DNA of 64,000 nt, from the NCBI RefSeq assembly GCF_000208865.1, contig NC_018397.1, forward strand, positions 372,001 to 436,000, read 5' to 3'. This document shows, piece after piece, positions 23,401-35,005 of the stretch (the first letter of the stretch is position 1; every line of letters starts with the position of its first letter). The DNA comes from Neospora caninum Liverpool (taxonomy: Eukaryota; Apicomplexa; Conoidasida; Eucoccidiorida; Sarcocystidae). The position numbers were made by a program, and so were the translations under genes. A model generated the notes under the pieces. It ran no database searches, was not told the origin of the DNA, and was given only the letters and a program-made list of their open reading frames with translations.

Positions 23401-25946
23401 ACGTGGGCAAGAAGGGCTGTCTCGCTGTAAAGGTCGACGGAATTTGGGATTCTGCTGTCAAGGGAAACAAAATGCGCTTCTTCGTTATGGATGGCACAGA
23501 TACAGGTGAGCCTCTGGATCTAAAAAGGACCGAGCGAAGACACGCATGCGGCGTTTAGCGTAAAAAACGCGCTGGGGCAGTCTTTCGCAGTCCATTCAGG
23601 TGGTGTACAACTGCGAACCTGGTTGTCTTCATCTCGTCGTCTCGGAGTAGACGAACACAGTGAACGACGCACAGTGTGCATACATTTGGCGGGTTTTCGA
23701 AGATACGCTCGACATCCCCGGCGGACCAGAGAAAATGAAGGAGCCTTCCACTCTCACGCTGTGCGCACAAACACGATTCTGTGTCTCCGCGCACCGGGGC
23801 GTCGCCTTCTGGAAAAAGGCCGCTTCCCTTGTTGGCCCGGGTGTCTTCGCAGTTCCGCGTGGGTCGAGATAGATTTTCCGCTGCTGTGTGCACTTTGTTG
23901 ATTCATTCTCATTTAATCTTCACCCCTGCCGCGGGGAGCCTCCAGAAAGCAATTCTGACCGTACAGCAGAGAGCAAAAGCATGCAAACGGCACAAAGTGT
24001 ATGCAGGCGCGGGTTCCACCAGAGGGACTCTTGAATTGTGAGCGTGCGGCTGCCACGCAGTGTGCAAGCACATGTAGTCACAGTCTTTTTCTATCTCTCC
24101 ACATCTACATACATATATGTAAATGTGCAGAAGTGTGCTTCTTGTATGGCGTGGGACTTGTGGGACCGTCGAGTTTCTTGTAGTCCCACTTAGAGTTTTC
24201 CTTTGCGGTTCGGCAGTGTGTTTTACTGCGTGGTTAGATGGGTGAAGCAACGGATCGCTGTGCCTTGCCTGCCAGAGTCGTTTCTAACCTTCTACTCCAA
24301 GTCGGATCTCCAGGCGGCGCGAGGTCTTCAGTCCGAAAAGCTCGGCATCATTACAGCGTGGGACATGCGAGATGGATACTGGAATTACCCGAAGAAGAAG
24401 ATTTTCATTCAGCGGTCAGATCGGAAAAACCGCGAGTGCATCCTTGAGGGCTTCACTGCAGAATTCTACGACGCTATGCTGCTTTGCATATGGTAAGCCA
24501 CGTCCGCCGGGAGAGTGAGAGCGCCCACGAGAATGCCCATCACGCCTGTCGGCAGTGCAATCTGCGTGGGTCTATGCATGCACTATTCTATACATACATA
24601 CATATATATATATATATACATATATATACATATATATATATATATACACATACATACGTAAAGAGAGAGAGAGGGGTCTTTTTCACAGAAGCCTGCGCGT
24701 GCAGGTTTCGCTGTATCCGCCCGTCCTCGTCTTTGGCTGGTATTCTCCCTGTTCGTCGTGGCTTCTGCGGTGCAGGGAAATGTGCGTCCAGGCCTCTATC
24801 GAGCAACTGAAACACCAGCGGCGTCGCGAGCGGAACAAGCGGCGACAGTCCTTGTGTGGGAGCATGCCGAATAGCCGAGTCTCTGGCCGCGGAGGCGAGA
24901 CCCGGCACATGTCGGCGGCGTTGGTGACCTTCAAGGACGTGCCTCGCTACAGAGGGAAGCGCAGCGAGAGTCAAGCTCTGGAGCCGAACAGAAGCGTCGC
25001 GGAAATGCGCGAAGCCGCGGCTGTCCACCGTCAAGTGATGAAGCAGCTGTGTGCAGAGTGGCGCAGCGTACTCCACCGGCGAGGCCAGGCGGACGTGGAA
25101 ACTTGGCTGAGGCGTCGCCGGAAGGGCCGAAGCGCGGGGGGCCGAGAGGACGCGGGCGACTCCAGACGCCGCGAACAAGACGGTCAAGCTGAGATTCGCC
25201 AGCGAAGTATGCGGCGGATGGCGTCTCGAGGGGGATCAACGCCTCACGAGAGAAAGGGGAATGCGGCTGCGTCTTGGAGCAGATCGGGCACGCATGCAGA
25301 CGTCGAGACGGGCGGAGTCACGCCCTCGCCAAGCGACGCGACTCCGTTGCGCGACTCGCGGCGGTCGACAAGCAGAACGGGAGTCCCGCGGGAACCTAAC
25401 GGAGAGAACCGTGAGGCAGATAGCCACAGTGGGGAGGACTGGACGGAAGAAGACGCACATTCGTGGGAAAGAGGGGACGCGTCGAGTGACAACCTGGCCC
25501 AGGGGTTGGCCCGAGACCGGTCGCGGGCATCAGGCAGCCGCCTGTTTGGGGGACTCCCTCGACAACCGGTTCGGTCCGCCCAGCTGGAGGCAGAGCGCCC
25601 GGGGGTAAATAGCGGCGGCGAATTCGAGGTCGACAGTCCGTCTTCCGAGTGGCGGCGAGCAGGTGCGGAACAATTGCCTGCGCTGTCCCTCGAGGGCCTC
25701 TCGCCCTTCAGCTCGGGCCCGGGCCCCCGCATGTCCTTCAGTGGCAGGGAGCTTGGCCGGAGAAAGAGCTTGGCGTCGAAGCGCGGGTTGGGAAACGGCC
25801 TTTCTGGATCGAGCACCAAACTCAGCAAGTACGAGTCGCTCAATCGCGTCCCTCCTGCGAGGCCTCAGGGCAGTGAAACGCCGCTGCTGACTCCCGGCGA
25901 GATGACTCCGCGGGATCCCGAGGACGAACGCCCCAAGTTCGGCTAG
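20476..25946 (+). CDS. Unrecognised nine-exon protein with internal SE-LG-AWD duplication
   Basis: Exons that keep phase: 20476-20943, 21590-21755, 22186-22336, 22755-22823, 23315-23505, 23661-about 23760, about 23939-24037, 24217-24492 and 24776-25946, about 896 residues. The exon 6/7 junction is uncertain; an acceptor at 23946 is an alternative. Residues 1-156 are Ser-rich and low complexity. The middle (about 157-510) is ordered and has two similar stretches, SEMELGYHRAWD near residue 300 and SEKLGIITAWD near 454. The first is followed by KKGCLAVK and NKMRFFVMDG, which resembles the opening strands of a PH domain; this is only a hint. The C-terminal exon is basic then Ser/Arg/Glu-rich, ending DERPKFG, and probably disordered. 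No signal peptide or clear membrane segment is seen. The start sits in a good context (ACAAGATGG). Function unknown. Confidence 0.65.
24590..24660. repeat. TA/CATA microsatellite in intron 8 of the 20476 gene
   Basis: About 70 bases of TA dinucleotides interrupted by CATA, between the GTAAGC donor at 24493 and the acceptor at 24775. Confidence 0.95.
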
Positions 25947-28900
25947 GACAGGACGATGGGGGAGGCCGGCCTTCTTCAGGTTGCGCCGGCTTCCTCTCGC
26001 CCCGGGGGGGCAGAAAACGGTGGAAGGGATCCGCAGGGAACGGCTCGGCCGGTGAGCTCGAATGCCAACGAGGAGAGGCCTAAAAAGGAAGGAAACTGGA
26101 GGCCGAAGCTTGCCGTTTCCGATCCTTGCTCAGGAGGGCTGAGCGCGTTTTTGCGTAAGAAGCCCCCGGGACAGGAGGCGAAACGGAAGCGTCGAACCGC
26201 GGGGGGTCAAACCTGACGGGAGAGTGATAGATCCAGGCGGGAACCAGCGCACGTGCAGGGCTGTGCAGCTGCGTTTTCTCAAACTCGTCGCCTGCACGCT
26301 CTGGGCCTGATGGGGCGCTGCTCGTTCGCCGTGTCTGGTGCAGGAGAGGGCCCTTCCTCCCGCGTGACTGCCGAAAGGGGAGCGACTGGAAAGAGGCTTC
26401 TGCTTCGACTGGAGCGAGAGAAAAGACCCGCTCCGCGTTCCTGTGTTCCGTGGCCCGCCCGCAACCTCGTCAAGTCGATCTAGTGGAAGGAGCGGGGGTC
26501 TGTCCTTGCTTCTCTTCTACCAACCGTTAGACGGCGCCCGCGCCTGTTTTGGAGGAAAAAAAGGCCTTACCGTGGAGGGCTCTTCGTCGGCATCGGGCAT
26601 CAAGTCCGGGACGGTTCTCCTGCGCATGTAAGAGGAAAACGAGCTTGCATGCAAACTCGAGGGGCACGAGCGACGGGCTTTTTTTATAGCAAGCTGGGAA
26701 CGCCGTCCACTGGTGGAGCTGCCGCTGCCAACAGACTCCAAAAACTATCTCGGTAGCCGTCTGGATTTCCGGCACTGGTCTCCTTAGCAAGGACAGGCGC
26801 GAAGAGGGCGTCTGTTCTCTTTTGACTCGAGTATATTCCCGTTTGAGTCCAGCAAACAAAATTACCGTCGAATCTTCCAGATAAACACTCTGAGCGGAGG
26901 GACAACCTCGAGTGCGGAGTGATCTGCGCTGGCGTCTCGCCGAAGATGCGATTCGTGTTTTCTCGGCATGTCTTGGATGAAACTGCCCCTGCGGTTTCTC
27001 TGTTCCGAGATGACGGGGCAACGTTCGTCCTGCGGTATTGTTTTTTACTGGCAGACTGGACTGCGAAGCCACGGGCGTATACGGGCGCGAGAGCGTAGGA
27101 GTCCCCAGTCCCGCAGAAGGCCTGTGCTGATTCACATGAACGAAGTCCGCGTCAGTGGCCAGACGTCCCAAGTCACTGGAGAAGAGATCACACGGAACGC
27201 CTCTCCAGTGCACGTCACGGGTATCGTTTGTCTGGTACTCAGGAGTGGGTTTTGTGGATTGCCGTCCCAATACGCGAATGGAAAGACGCCGTTTGTTTTT
27301 TAGATGCCTCAACACGTATTTGGTAGGCTCTGTCCCACTCGTGAAGAAGGGACTGAGCCCGTGATTCCCGATACTGCCTTCCGCGATCAAGTGAAGTAGG
27401 TGGGAGCTCTACCTTCCCTTTTACGGTGCCAGTGGCGAGTGTGCACATGCGGAAGTTTCTCTCGAAACTTTTACGAAAACTCCAGTCCCGGTTCCGGCAT
27501 CAGCTGATGTGAAATGGAGTTTCGCCACCCCCCCCCCCTCTGTTGCAGGGGGCGGCTCTGGCGTTTCCCATAAGCCGTTGGGGAGTTTAATACCAGTGCC
27601 ACGAATGCACTTGATCCTGCGTCACACGCGCCCGCCGTGCATGTCGTGAGGCTGCAGGGACTGTCAACTCAGCCTCCACACGCCTCGTGGCGAAAAGGGA
27701 CGGGAACCTGCCGAACCCGGATCCCGAGCTCACTAAATATAGACTGTCTGGGGGTGCCTATTTCGGGTGTGCATGGAACGGAAAGGCTGAACCGAGGCAG
27801 TCCCAGACATTTTCCCTCTGGATGTAACACCAACTCGTGCGTGACGGCAGGTACATTGTCCAGCGGCGACCGCAACCGAATTCTGAACAGATACTCTGCG
27901 TAACTAAAACAAAACCGAACGGTACCAGGAAATAGGAGATCGCGTTGGTCCGTGGGAACTCGACTGCCGAACCCCCCCTAGACTGGTACACAGAAGTTGG
28001 CATGTCCTCCGTACAACCGGTCCCCAAACCTAAAATGCAGGGGTTCCTGAGTTTTCCGCGCCGCCCACGTGCACAGTCGGGAGAAACTATCGGTGCGTAT
28101 TCACAAGTTCTGAACGTCAAACTGCGTCCTCAGGTGGTGACTACACCGACGCCTCTCGTCGCTGTAACGGTCCGCTGCACAAAATGAAAACGATTTCTTT
28201 GCATTTAACGCTCCCCAGTCACCGGTGACGCTATGAAATCTGAGACTGACACGGACTCCACAGGCAAGTGACGTTGCCCACCCTAGGGAAAAAGCAACGG
28301 AAGACACAGGCACGAGAGACATTCAGGTCGACAGCACTTGGCCTCGCTCATCAAGCGAATTTCCTTGCAGTGCCCCGGCACATGGTCTTGTTTCGAAGAG
28401 CACCACTAGAGTACCGCAACTGCAAAGGCTAGTTTGTTGGCTCCTCAGTGGCTGTTTACGAACGCTCTCAAAAATCCTGTCCTTGCAAAAACACACCCAC
28501 ACTGTGCGCCTTCGTGGGCTGCATACTTCCCCTGTTGATCCACGTCGTCAATACAGAGTCAGAACCCCGGATTTTGCAGTCGGTTTCAGCGGAGCACGGG
28601 CATTGTCCTCTCCAGAGACTGCATCCGTCTACCCCGAGTCGGTTACATGCGTTCAACATCGTCTTTTTGTCCAGCGTCAGGACTTTGGCCATTCCACCCC
28701 GCCCTCCGCGAAACGAATCGGGAACGCCACATCAGGATTTCGGACCCGGCTGCTTCCTTGTGTCTCTCCGCTCAACGCACCCCCTTTATCTAACACCGCA
28801 GTCTCGCTGGCAAATACGCGAAATCTGTGGCGCATCGGAATCCTTTCGCACTTTACCCCTCCTCCCGCGCTGTTTCCGAAGCCGAACGCCTCGCGGCTGA

Positions 28901-29733
28901 GCGCACTGTTTCAACCGAGGGAAAGCCTCCTCTTCGCTTTCACTGGCGTTGCGGGTTGTGCCAATGCGCTTAGCTTTTCTGGGTTTTTCCGTCCGGGGAC
29001 GCCGTTCAGCTGTCTAGGGCACTTTCCCGTAGATCTTGCTGCGAACGTTCAACTCCCGGATGTGCCGCGTGCTGCATCCTTGCCTCTGCGGACAGACATT
29101 CACTGCCGCGTCCACAGTCAATTTGGTCTTTTACAGTTTCACAAAAACACCACACCCTCTGCTCTGTAGCTTTTTTGTGTGTAGCTTTTGTGCGCCCACA
29201 AATCGAACGTGGGGTTCTTGCGCGTACGCGCGGTGTGGAAGTGAACTCTCCTGTGCAGCGAGGCGTTCTTGTCTAAGTTCACACACCGTTTGTCCAGTTT
29301 GCGCTCGGCCACTGTCTCCATTCACTGTCTCAGAAAAATACCGCCGGCGTTCTCCCACCGAGCGAGCGTGCGAATCCTGCTACGATCCGTCGGGTTCTGC
29401 CGCAAATGAGAGGCTGCGGCGAGGCAAGACCACACGGGGCACGCGCTCAGAGCGCGAAGCCGAGCGCGCCATGATGTGCCGTTGAATTTTCGGCTACACA
29501 TTTGACCGCGTTCCTCAGCTGGAGAGCGACGGCGGCCTCTCGGTTTCCTGTGCGCGAGTACGCGCCGTTTTCCGTCCGGTCGTTGCGTGTGTCTTCAAAA
29601 CCTTGCCTGGCGTTTTTTTCTTTTCCACGGAAGCGTCGACATCCCCCCTTTCCTGCGACCGGGAGAACCCCCTTTTCGATTCCTACACAAGACGGGAACC
29701 ACAGTGCCTCAGCACATCCGGCCTCGGACTCGG

Positions 29734-29766
<33 letters not shown>

Positions 29767-30466
29767 GCGGCTGCGTGAATGGCCGCGCACAGAAACGCTC
29801 ACACTCCTCCCGTCTTTTCTGCGCGGAAGTGTGTCCTTTCACACTTTTCGCTGGAAACGCGATCCTTTCGAAGCACGGTGTAAGCTGTAGGGGAGACATG
29901 CCGTGAGTCGTCTTTCGGTTCGGCGGGCATCCCGGACACAAGTGCCGGCAACACCCCCAGAAAATTCACTGCGAGAAAAAGGCCAGGAAAGAGAGAGAGC
30001 ACGGCCCGGCTGCATGCGCCGGCGGTTGGAGGCCAGAGAGCCTCCAGAGTGCCCGCTAGGTTGCGCTTCGCCGTATTGTACGACGCAGCAGGCGCTGGAC
30101 GATGACCTTCTTTCCAAGGATGCGCGTCCGGTTTGACAGAAAAAACTCTCCGTAGGGGCCTGCACACAGGCGAAAGGTGCGTTGGATCACCTCTCGCGGC
30201 GTTTGACGGGGAGATCGCGCGCGTCACCTTCCCGAGCCGCTCTCACTGGAAGCTGGAAACAGCCGAGAGAGGCCCGGAGTGCCCTCCGTAGTGCTGTCTC
30301 TCGTGCATCCGGTTCGCCTTTTGGGCTGCCGCAGTCGAGCGACGTGCTCTTCTCTGCCGAAACACATCTTGTCTTTCTTTTGCCTGACGCATTTCTCTGC
30401 CCGCGCGGGGGAAACTGTGGTGTGCATGCCCGCCAAGCCGTCGCGGAGCTTTCTTGTCGTCTCTCC
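25947..30466. other. 4.5-kb spacer: 3' UTR of the 20476 gene and promoter/5' UTR of the CCCH gene
   Basis: Both flanking genes are on the plus strand. Some unspliced frames over 200 codons exist (minus strand 26527-27390; plus strand 28483-29169), but their composition is not domain-like and I do not call them. A palindromic TTGCATGCAAA occurs near 26645, and a (TG)15 run at 29736-29765. The CCCH frame stays open upstream to 30182, so its start could lie up to 95 codons earlier. Confidence 0.5.
29736..29765 (+). repeat. (GT)15 microsatellite
   Basis: Thirty bases of uninterrupted GT repeat, about 700 bases upstream of the proposed start of the CCCH zinc-finger gene. Confidence 0.97.
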
Positions 30467-33451
30467 ATGGGCCCCCCCCCAACAGCTGCCTCTGGCGCGG
30501 CCGGGGGTGCACTGCGACAAACGGGCACAGCCTCCTCAGGAGTGTCGCAATCTGCGTCCAGCGGTGTCCCTTCGTCTGCGAACGCTTCGCCTTCCTCGTC
30601 TGCTACCGCTTCGACGTCTCCGCTGATTGAAAACCCCGCGAGCGCCTTCCCAGCGCCGTACGGGCGACCTCTGGTAGACGCTCAGACCTCAGGCGTCTCC
30701 AGCGCGGCCCCGGCGGCCTCTGCAGCCAACTCGGGCGCGCTCATCGGTGCACTCGCTCCGCCTCCCGGGAGGTTCACTGGAAATCCGCCTGCGTCGCCGG
30801 GCGGCCGTCAGACCCAGCAGGCGCTGGGAGGCGGCCCGGTCAGCCGCGGAGGCTCCAGCAGACAGCGCGGCGAAGACAGGGGCGCACGGACCCCATCCGA
30901 CGCTCGCGCTTTGCCCGGATCGGGCGGGAACGCGTCTGCGGGGCCGCGCAGCTGGGGCCCCGGGAGTCTGAATCAGCCAGGAAAGGGGGCGAGGGGGGAT
31001 GGCGCCCAGCAGGCCGTGGCTGAGAGCCAGGAAGCGCCGCACCCCAGGGGGAATGGAGGCAACGCTCCTCCGTTCTCCAGCACCCCGTTCTCCAGCGCTC
31101 CGTTCTCCAGCGCTCCGCCTTTCTCGGGTTCGCCTGCATCGCAGGCCTCGGGCGGCGGCAGGTCGCGGCCGCAAGCGGGCGAGACTCGCGGGGCCTCTGG
31201 AGGACAGGCGCCGCACAAGTGGCGCGGCGGACCCGTCGCCGTTCCCGGGGGCTCGAGCAACAACGGAAGTCCGGCGACCGCGAATGCCCAGAAGTTTTAC
31301 AAAACAAAGTTCTGTCCTTGGTACCCACTGCGGCGGTGTACCCACGGCGACCAGTGCAGCTGGGCACATTCTGAGCAGGAGCTCCGGGGGTTCGGAGGGG
31401 CCAGAAATCCGAGGGGAGCCTCGCCAGGCGGAAGCGTCTCCGGGGGCGGAGGGAGACAAGAAGGAAAGGGGCGAGAACGGAATGCAGGATCCAGCGGGGA
31501 TCCCGGCACTCACGCCATCGACGGGTCTCCCAGCGGTACAGCCCTGGGCGGACTCGGCCTCGAGAGATCCGAAGGCGGCGACAACGGAGCGTTTGGAGCC
31601 GGGCAGGGACTCGGCGTGGCTGTGGGCGATCGTGGGGTGGAGGCTTCCCAGGGTCAGCATCACGGAATCGGAGGCCCACGGAGGGGAAATGTCGCCTCTG
31701 GCGGCGGCCTAATGGCTAGCGAAGATTCGGCGCCTGGGCCCCCCAGTGACAGGCCTACGGGGTCGGAACAACCGCACTACCGTGGCGGCATGGCCTGGGG
31801 AGGAGGCAGCCGCGGTTCAACGTCCAGCGGTTCTTACCATCACCCCCCTCCGCGTAGTGGAGGAGCCGAGACAGGCGGTGCGGCGAGCGGTAGAACGAGC
31901 GGCGGAATGTCTCACTACTCGCCCCATGCCAACAAGGAGACGCATGAGCATCCCTCGGATGCGTCTGGAGGTCCATCACGGAGCAGGGGAACTGGAGGAG
32001 CTCCTGGAACAGGAGACCGGCCCAGCCACGGACTCGCGCAAGACGCGGCTGGGCCGTCCGTTCTCTTTCAGACAGGTGGAGGGCCCCCCAGTAGCGGAAA
32101 GAATGCAGGTGGAGGCATTCTAGGCGGGGCGCACTCGAGTGGAGTTGGAAGTGGGGCGCACGCGGGAGGCGCTCATGGCGTGCTTTTTCACCACGGAGGG
32201 CCGGGAGGGTTTCACGGACCTGACAAGCGCAAGTTGTGTCCGTACTTGTCGCGGAAAACCGGTTGTTACAAAGGTGCCGATTGCCGCTTTGCACATTCGG
32301 AGGAAGAAGCTCTGAATGCGGCGTTTCGACACCAAGCGCTCATTGGTGGCCTTGCCGAACTGAGCGCGGATGGTTTGAAGCCTGGATGCATTCACCCTGT
32401 CGGGCCAGATGTGTGTGCCTCCGTGATGATGCAGAGATGCGACCCAGAAGGCCTCGGTCGAGGAGAGGGCCTTCTCCTCGATCCAGCAATGGGATTCCTT
32501 CCAGCACATCCAAAGGTATCGGAGAACTACGCATTGCTGGGCGCGATGGCGGGGTACGAGGGAGTTGGGTTTCTTCAGGGAGACGCCAGTTTGCCTTCGC
32601 AAGGAGGGGCGGCCCGAGACGACGGAGGACACGGCGCGAAAGAGAATCGGACGCCGGGGACAGGTGGAGGCGCGGCTTTGGGGGGACAGGGAGACGGGGA
32701 CCAAAGGGATGTGCCTGCCAGTGGGACAGGCGGCGCGACAGGCGTTTGCGACACTGCTGGAGCCTCGCTGCACGCAGGAACTGGTTCGTGTGCGTCAGGA
32801 CCAGGAGGGGCGCGTGGTGCCGGTGCCTCGCACCACCACACTCAGGGGCGTTTCACCGCCGCTCCAGGGCGTCGAGGAACCGGTCCGCAGGGGAGTGGGC
32901 GACAGCCTGACCCCGGCAGTCCCGCGGGCGGAAACGGAACGTCGCCTGCGTCTTTTGGGTCGGGACACCAGGCGCCGGGGAGTCACACGGGCGCACCGTC
33001 CAGAGAGCATGCGCCGCAGCGGTCGCCTCATCCCATGCAAAATGCGGCAGCAGCGGCGATTGCCGCTGCACGCTTGGACGCGAGTCCGGCCTCGATGGGG
33101 TCCTACTGGCTTCAGGCGTCCCACGCGCATGCGCTTCCACACGCAGCCCAAGCTGGCTCCATGGCCTCTGGACCCGCGACGCCGTCGGGGCCTTTAAGCC
33201 CCGTGTGTGTCCCCTTTGGGGGCGCGGGATCGGCTTCGCACCACGCGCTAATGGGACCGGGAGGACCGCCGAGCGCGCACCCTGGAGGGGCCCTCCTCGC
33301 TGCTGGGAACTCACGTGGACTCTATTTAGCTCCATTCGGCGGGCCGGGTTCCGGAGGCAGCGGAGGACTGGGCGTCGTGCCGGTCGTGATGCAGTTTCTG
33401 GCGTCCACGGAAGAGCTCAATGCAGCAGCGCCTTTGTTTTACGAGGACTAA
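30467..33451 (+). CDS. CCCH (TTP-type) zinc-finger RNA-binding protein
   Basis: A single-exon frame of 994 residues from the ATG at 30467 (MGPPPTAAS). The frame is open back to 30182, but that upstream part looks like non-coding leader, so the internal start is preferred. Finger 1 is preceded by FYKTKF and has Cys283, Cys291, Cys297 and His301 (C-X7-C-X5-C-X3-H). Finger 2 is preceded by DKRKL and has Cys591, Cys600, Cys606 and His610 (C-X8-C-X5-C-X3-H). The K-T-K-F / K-R-K-L lead-in is typical of tandem CCCH proteins that bind single-stranded AU-rich RNA and act in mRNA stability or translation. The rest is Gly/Ser/Pro/Ala-rich and probably disordered, including a short PFSSA run at residues 200-215. 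The fingers are about 300 residues apart, far more than the 18-residue linker of TTP, so they may act independently. No membrane segments. Confidence 0.85.
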   Translation: MGPPPTAASGAAGGALRQTGTASSGVSQSASSGVPSSANASPSSSATASTSPLIENPASAFPAPYGRPLVDAQTSGVSSAAPAASAANSGALIGALAPPPGRFTGNPPASPGGRQTQQALGGGPVSRGGSSRQRGEDRGARTPSDARALPGSGGNASAGPRSWGPGSLNQPGKGARGDGAQQAVAESQEAPHPRGNGGNAPPFSSTPFSSAPFSSAPPFSGSPASQASGGGRSRPQAGETRGASGGQAPHKWRGGPVAVPGGSSNNGSPATANAQKFYKTKFCPWYPLRRCTHGDQCSWAHSEQELRGFGGARNPRGASPGGSVSGGGGRQEGKGRERNAGSSGDPGTHAIDGSPSGTALGGLGLERSEGGDNGAFGAGQGLGVAVGDRGVEASQGQHHGIGGPRRGNVASGGGLMASEDSAPGPPSDRPTGSEQPHYRGGMAWGGGSRGSTSSGSYHHPPPRSGGAETGGAASGRTSGGMSHYSPHANKETHEHPSDASGGPSRSRGTGGAPGTGDRPSHGLAQDAAGPSVLFQTGGGPPSSGKNAGGGILGGAHSSGVGSGAHAGGAHGVLFHHGGPGGFHGPDKRKLCPYLSRKTGCYKGADCRFAHSEEEALNAAFRHQALIGGLAELSADGLKPGCIHPVGPDVCASVMMQRCDPEGLGRGEGLLLDPAMGFLPAHPKVSENYALLGAMAGYEGVGFLQGDASLPSQGGAARDDGGHGAKENRTPGTGGGAALGGQGDGDQRDVPASGTGGATGVCDTAGASLHAGTGSCASGPGGARGAGASHHHTQGRFTAAPGRRGTGPQGSGRQPDPGSPAGGNGTSPASFGSGHQAPGSHTGAPSREHAPQRSPHPMQNAAAAAIAAARLDASPASMGSYWLQASHAHALPHAAQAGSMASGPATPSGPLSPVCVPFGGAGSASHHALMGPGGPPSAHPGGALLAAGNSRGLYLAPFGGPGSGGSGGLGVVPVVMQFLASTEELNAAAPLFYED

Positions 33452-35005
33452 GGCGCGAAGGCCGGTCGCAGAGAACGCTTCGACTGGATTTGCTAGACAA
33501 AATGCGTTAAGGCGTCGCGTGTCTTGTCGGCTCGTCAAAAACTTCGTTCCGTGCGTAGTGGCGTGCAGGAAGTCGGGAAAGACCGCTTCAAGAAACGGTG
33601 AACGGATCTGTGGTAGGCGTGGAGGCCGAAAGCAAAAGTGAAGGGAAAAGAACCGATATACGACCGTGTGTCAGTTTTTGGCTTCCGAGGGTGTGAACCT
33701 ACGGAAACAAGCGCATCGTGAAACCGGTTTGTTCTTTCCGCGCAGCATGTGTTGCAGCCTGGTAAAAAGTCGGTTTGTCCGTGTCCGGTTCGCCCGCGTC
33801 AGGTACTGTTCTCGCCACATCGGTCATTTGAACCATATGTGCGCGTTTTCCGAGCTGCGTGCCTTGCATGATAACGCGTCATGGCATTGGTCACTTCCGT
33901 TTCCTTTGCGAAGCGGTTTGTCTCACGCCGACACACACTTCTCCACTCCTGGAGATTGTTTGGTGGAACGGTCCATGCGTTCGTCTGCCGCGCAACACGC
34001 CAACGCATCTTGCGACAGAAACTCCGAAAACAGCACAGTTCGCTTCAGAAGCGATTTGGGGTAGAAGGCAGTGTGCGCTCTGTGACCCGAATGCGGCAGC
34101 ATAAGGCAGATCCAGTACACCTGCGCACACCCAGCAGACCCCCTGCTGACCGGTACCGCCGCGAAAGCAAGTTGTGTCACTTTCGTGACACAACTTCGTT
34201 TTCTGCAGATATCCCCACCTGAGGCGACATCTGTACCCTTCACTTTCGGCAACCTCCCACGTCGATGGGGCCCGCAAGGTGCGCACGTAACCCTTCGACG
34301 TTTCTTTCCCGTGCTAGGACGCTGCGGACCTTCAGCGGTCAGACGACGGCAGCAGGAAGGCATGTCGCTGGCCCACAACGTCGCGCGATTACGGCGGGTA
34401 CAACGCCTAGACTTGTCTGGGGCACGGAAGAATTCCCACCGCCGCTGTCCACTCGCGAAAACGGGTTCCGAGATGCCCAGCACAAGAATGCACTGGAGTC
34501 GCGCACAAGCGCTCTGTGTGCCGTTCAGAGTGTCAGAGAGAGGCTTCGCGGTTTCCGCTCGACACAATACAGCAAATTTTAAACCGATGCGTTTTCTGCC
34601 TCCTAAAGAGTAACCGTTTCCCGTCCGACAGTATTTCCGTTCTTTTTTAGTGTTAGAAGGCGAAGAAAAGCCCTGTCAACATTCGGGCTCAGCAAATCGA
34701 GACGGCAACAGTACACTTCATCCCGGATTTACGCAACACCCTAGACAAAGCTAACCTAACGGAAGAGCGAGCCGACGTGGGTGCAAAAGTTGAGTCTCCC
34801 AAAGAGCCATATATCCTTTCCCAGCGGAGTGGGTACGCTGAGCATTTCTCGTGCCCCCACTTCCGTCACAGTTTTCCTGCAGTAACTGTCTATACAGCCG
34901 ATCATATCCGAGCTTCCGGAACACGCGACTTTTCACTAAAACGGAGAAAGCCGCCTGGTCGAACCTGCCGCCCCTCGACGACAAAAATCCGAGAGGTCTT
35001 TTTCA
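33452..35005. other. Spacer between convergent CCCH and peroxiredoxin genes
   Basis: This spacer holds the 3' UTRs of two converging genes. No coding signal is evident. A perfect 12-bp hairpin with a 4-base loop lies at 34169-34196. Confidence 0.6.
34169..34196. repeat. Perfect inverted repeat (12-bp arms, TTTC loop)
   Basis: AAGTTGTGTCAC at 34169-34180 pairs exactly with GTGACACAACTT at 34185-34196. It lies between the two convergent genes, about 720 bases past the CCCH stop and about 810 past the peroxiredoxin stop. Confidence 0.92.

Noticed and set aside
26527..27390. Minus-strand frame of 287 codons
   Set aside because: No domain, signal or repeat was seen. The composition resembles translated non-coding DNA, and it lies in the 3' region of the plus-strand gene. 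Kept only as a possible chance frame.
28483..29169. Plus-strand frame of 228 codons upstream of the CCCH gene
   Set aside because: No recognisable feature, and no splice connection to the CCCH exon was found. Probably leader or promoter DNA.
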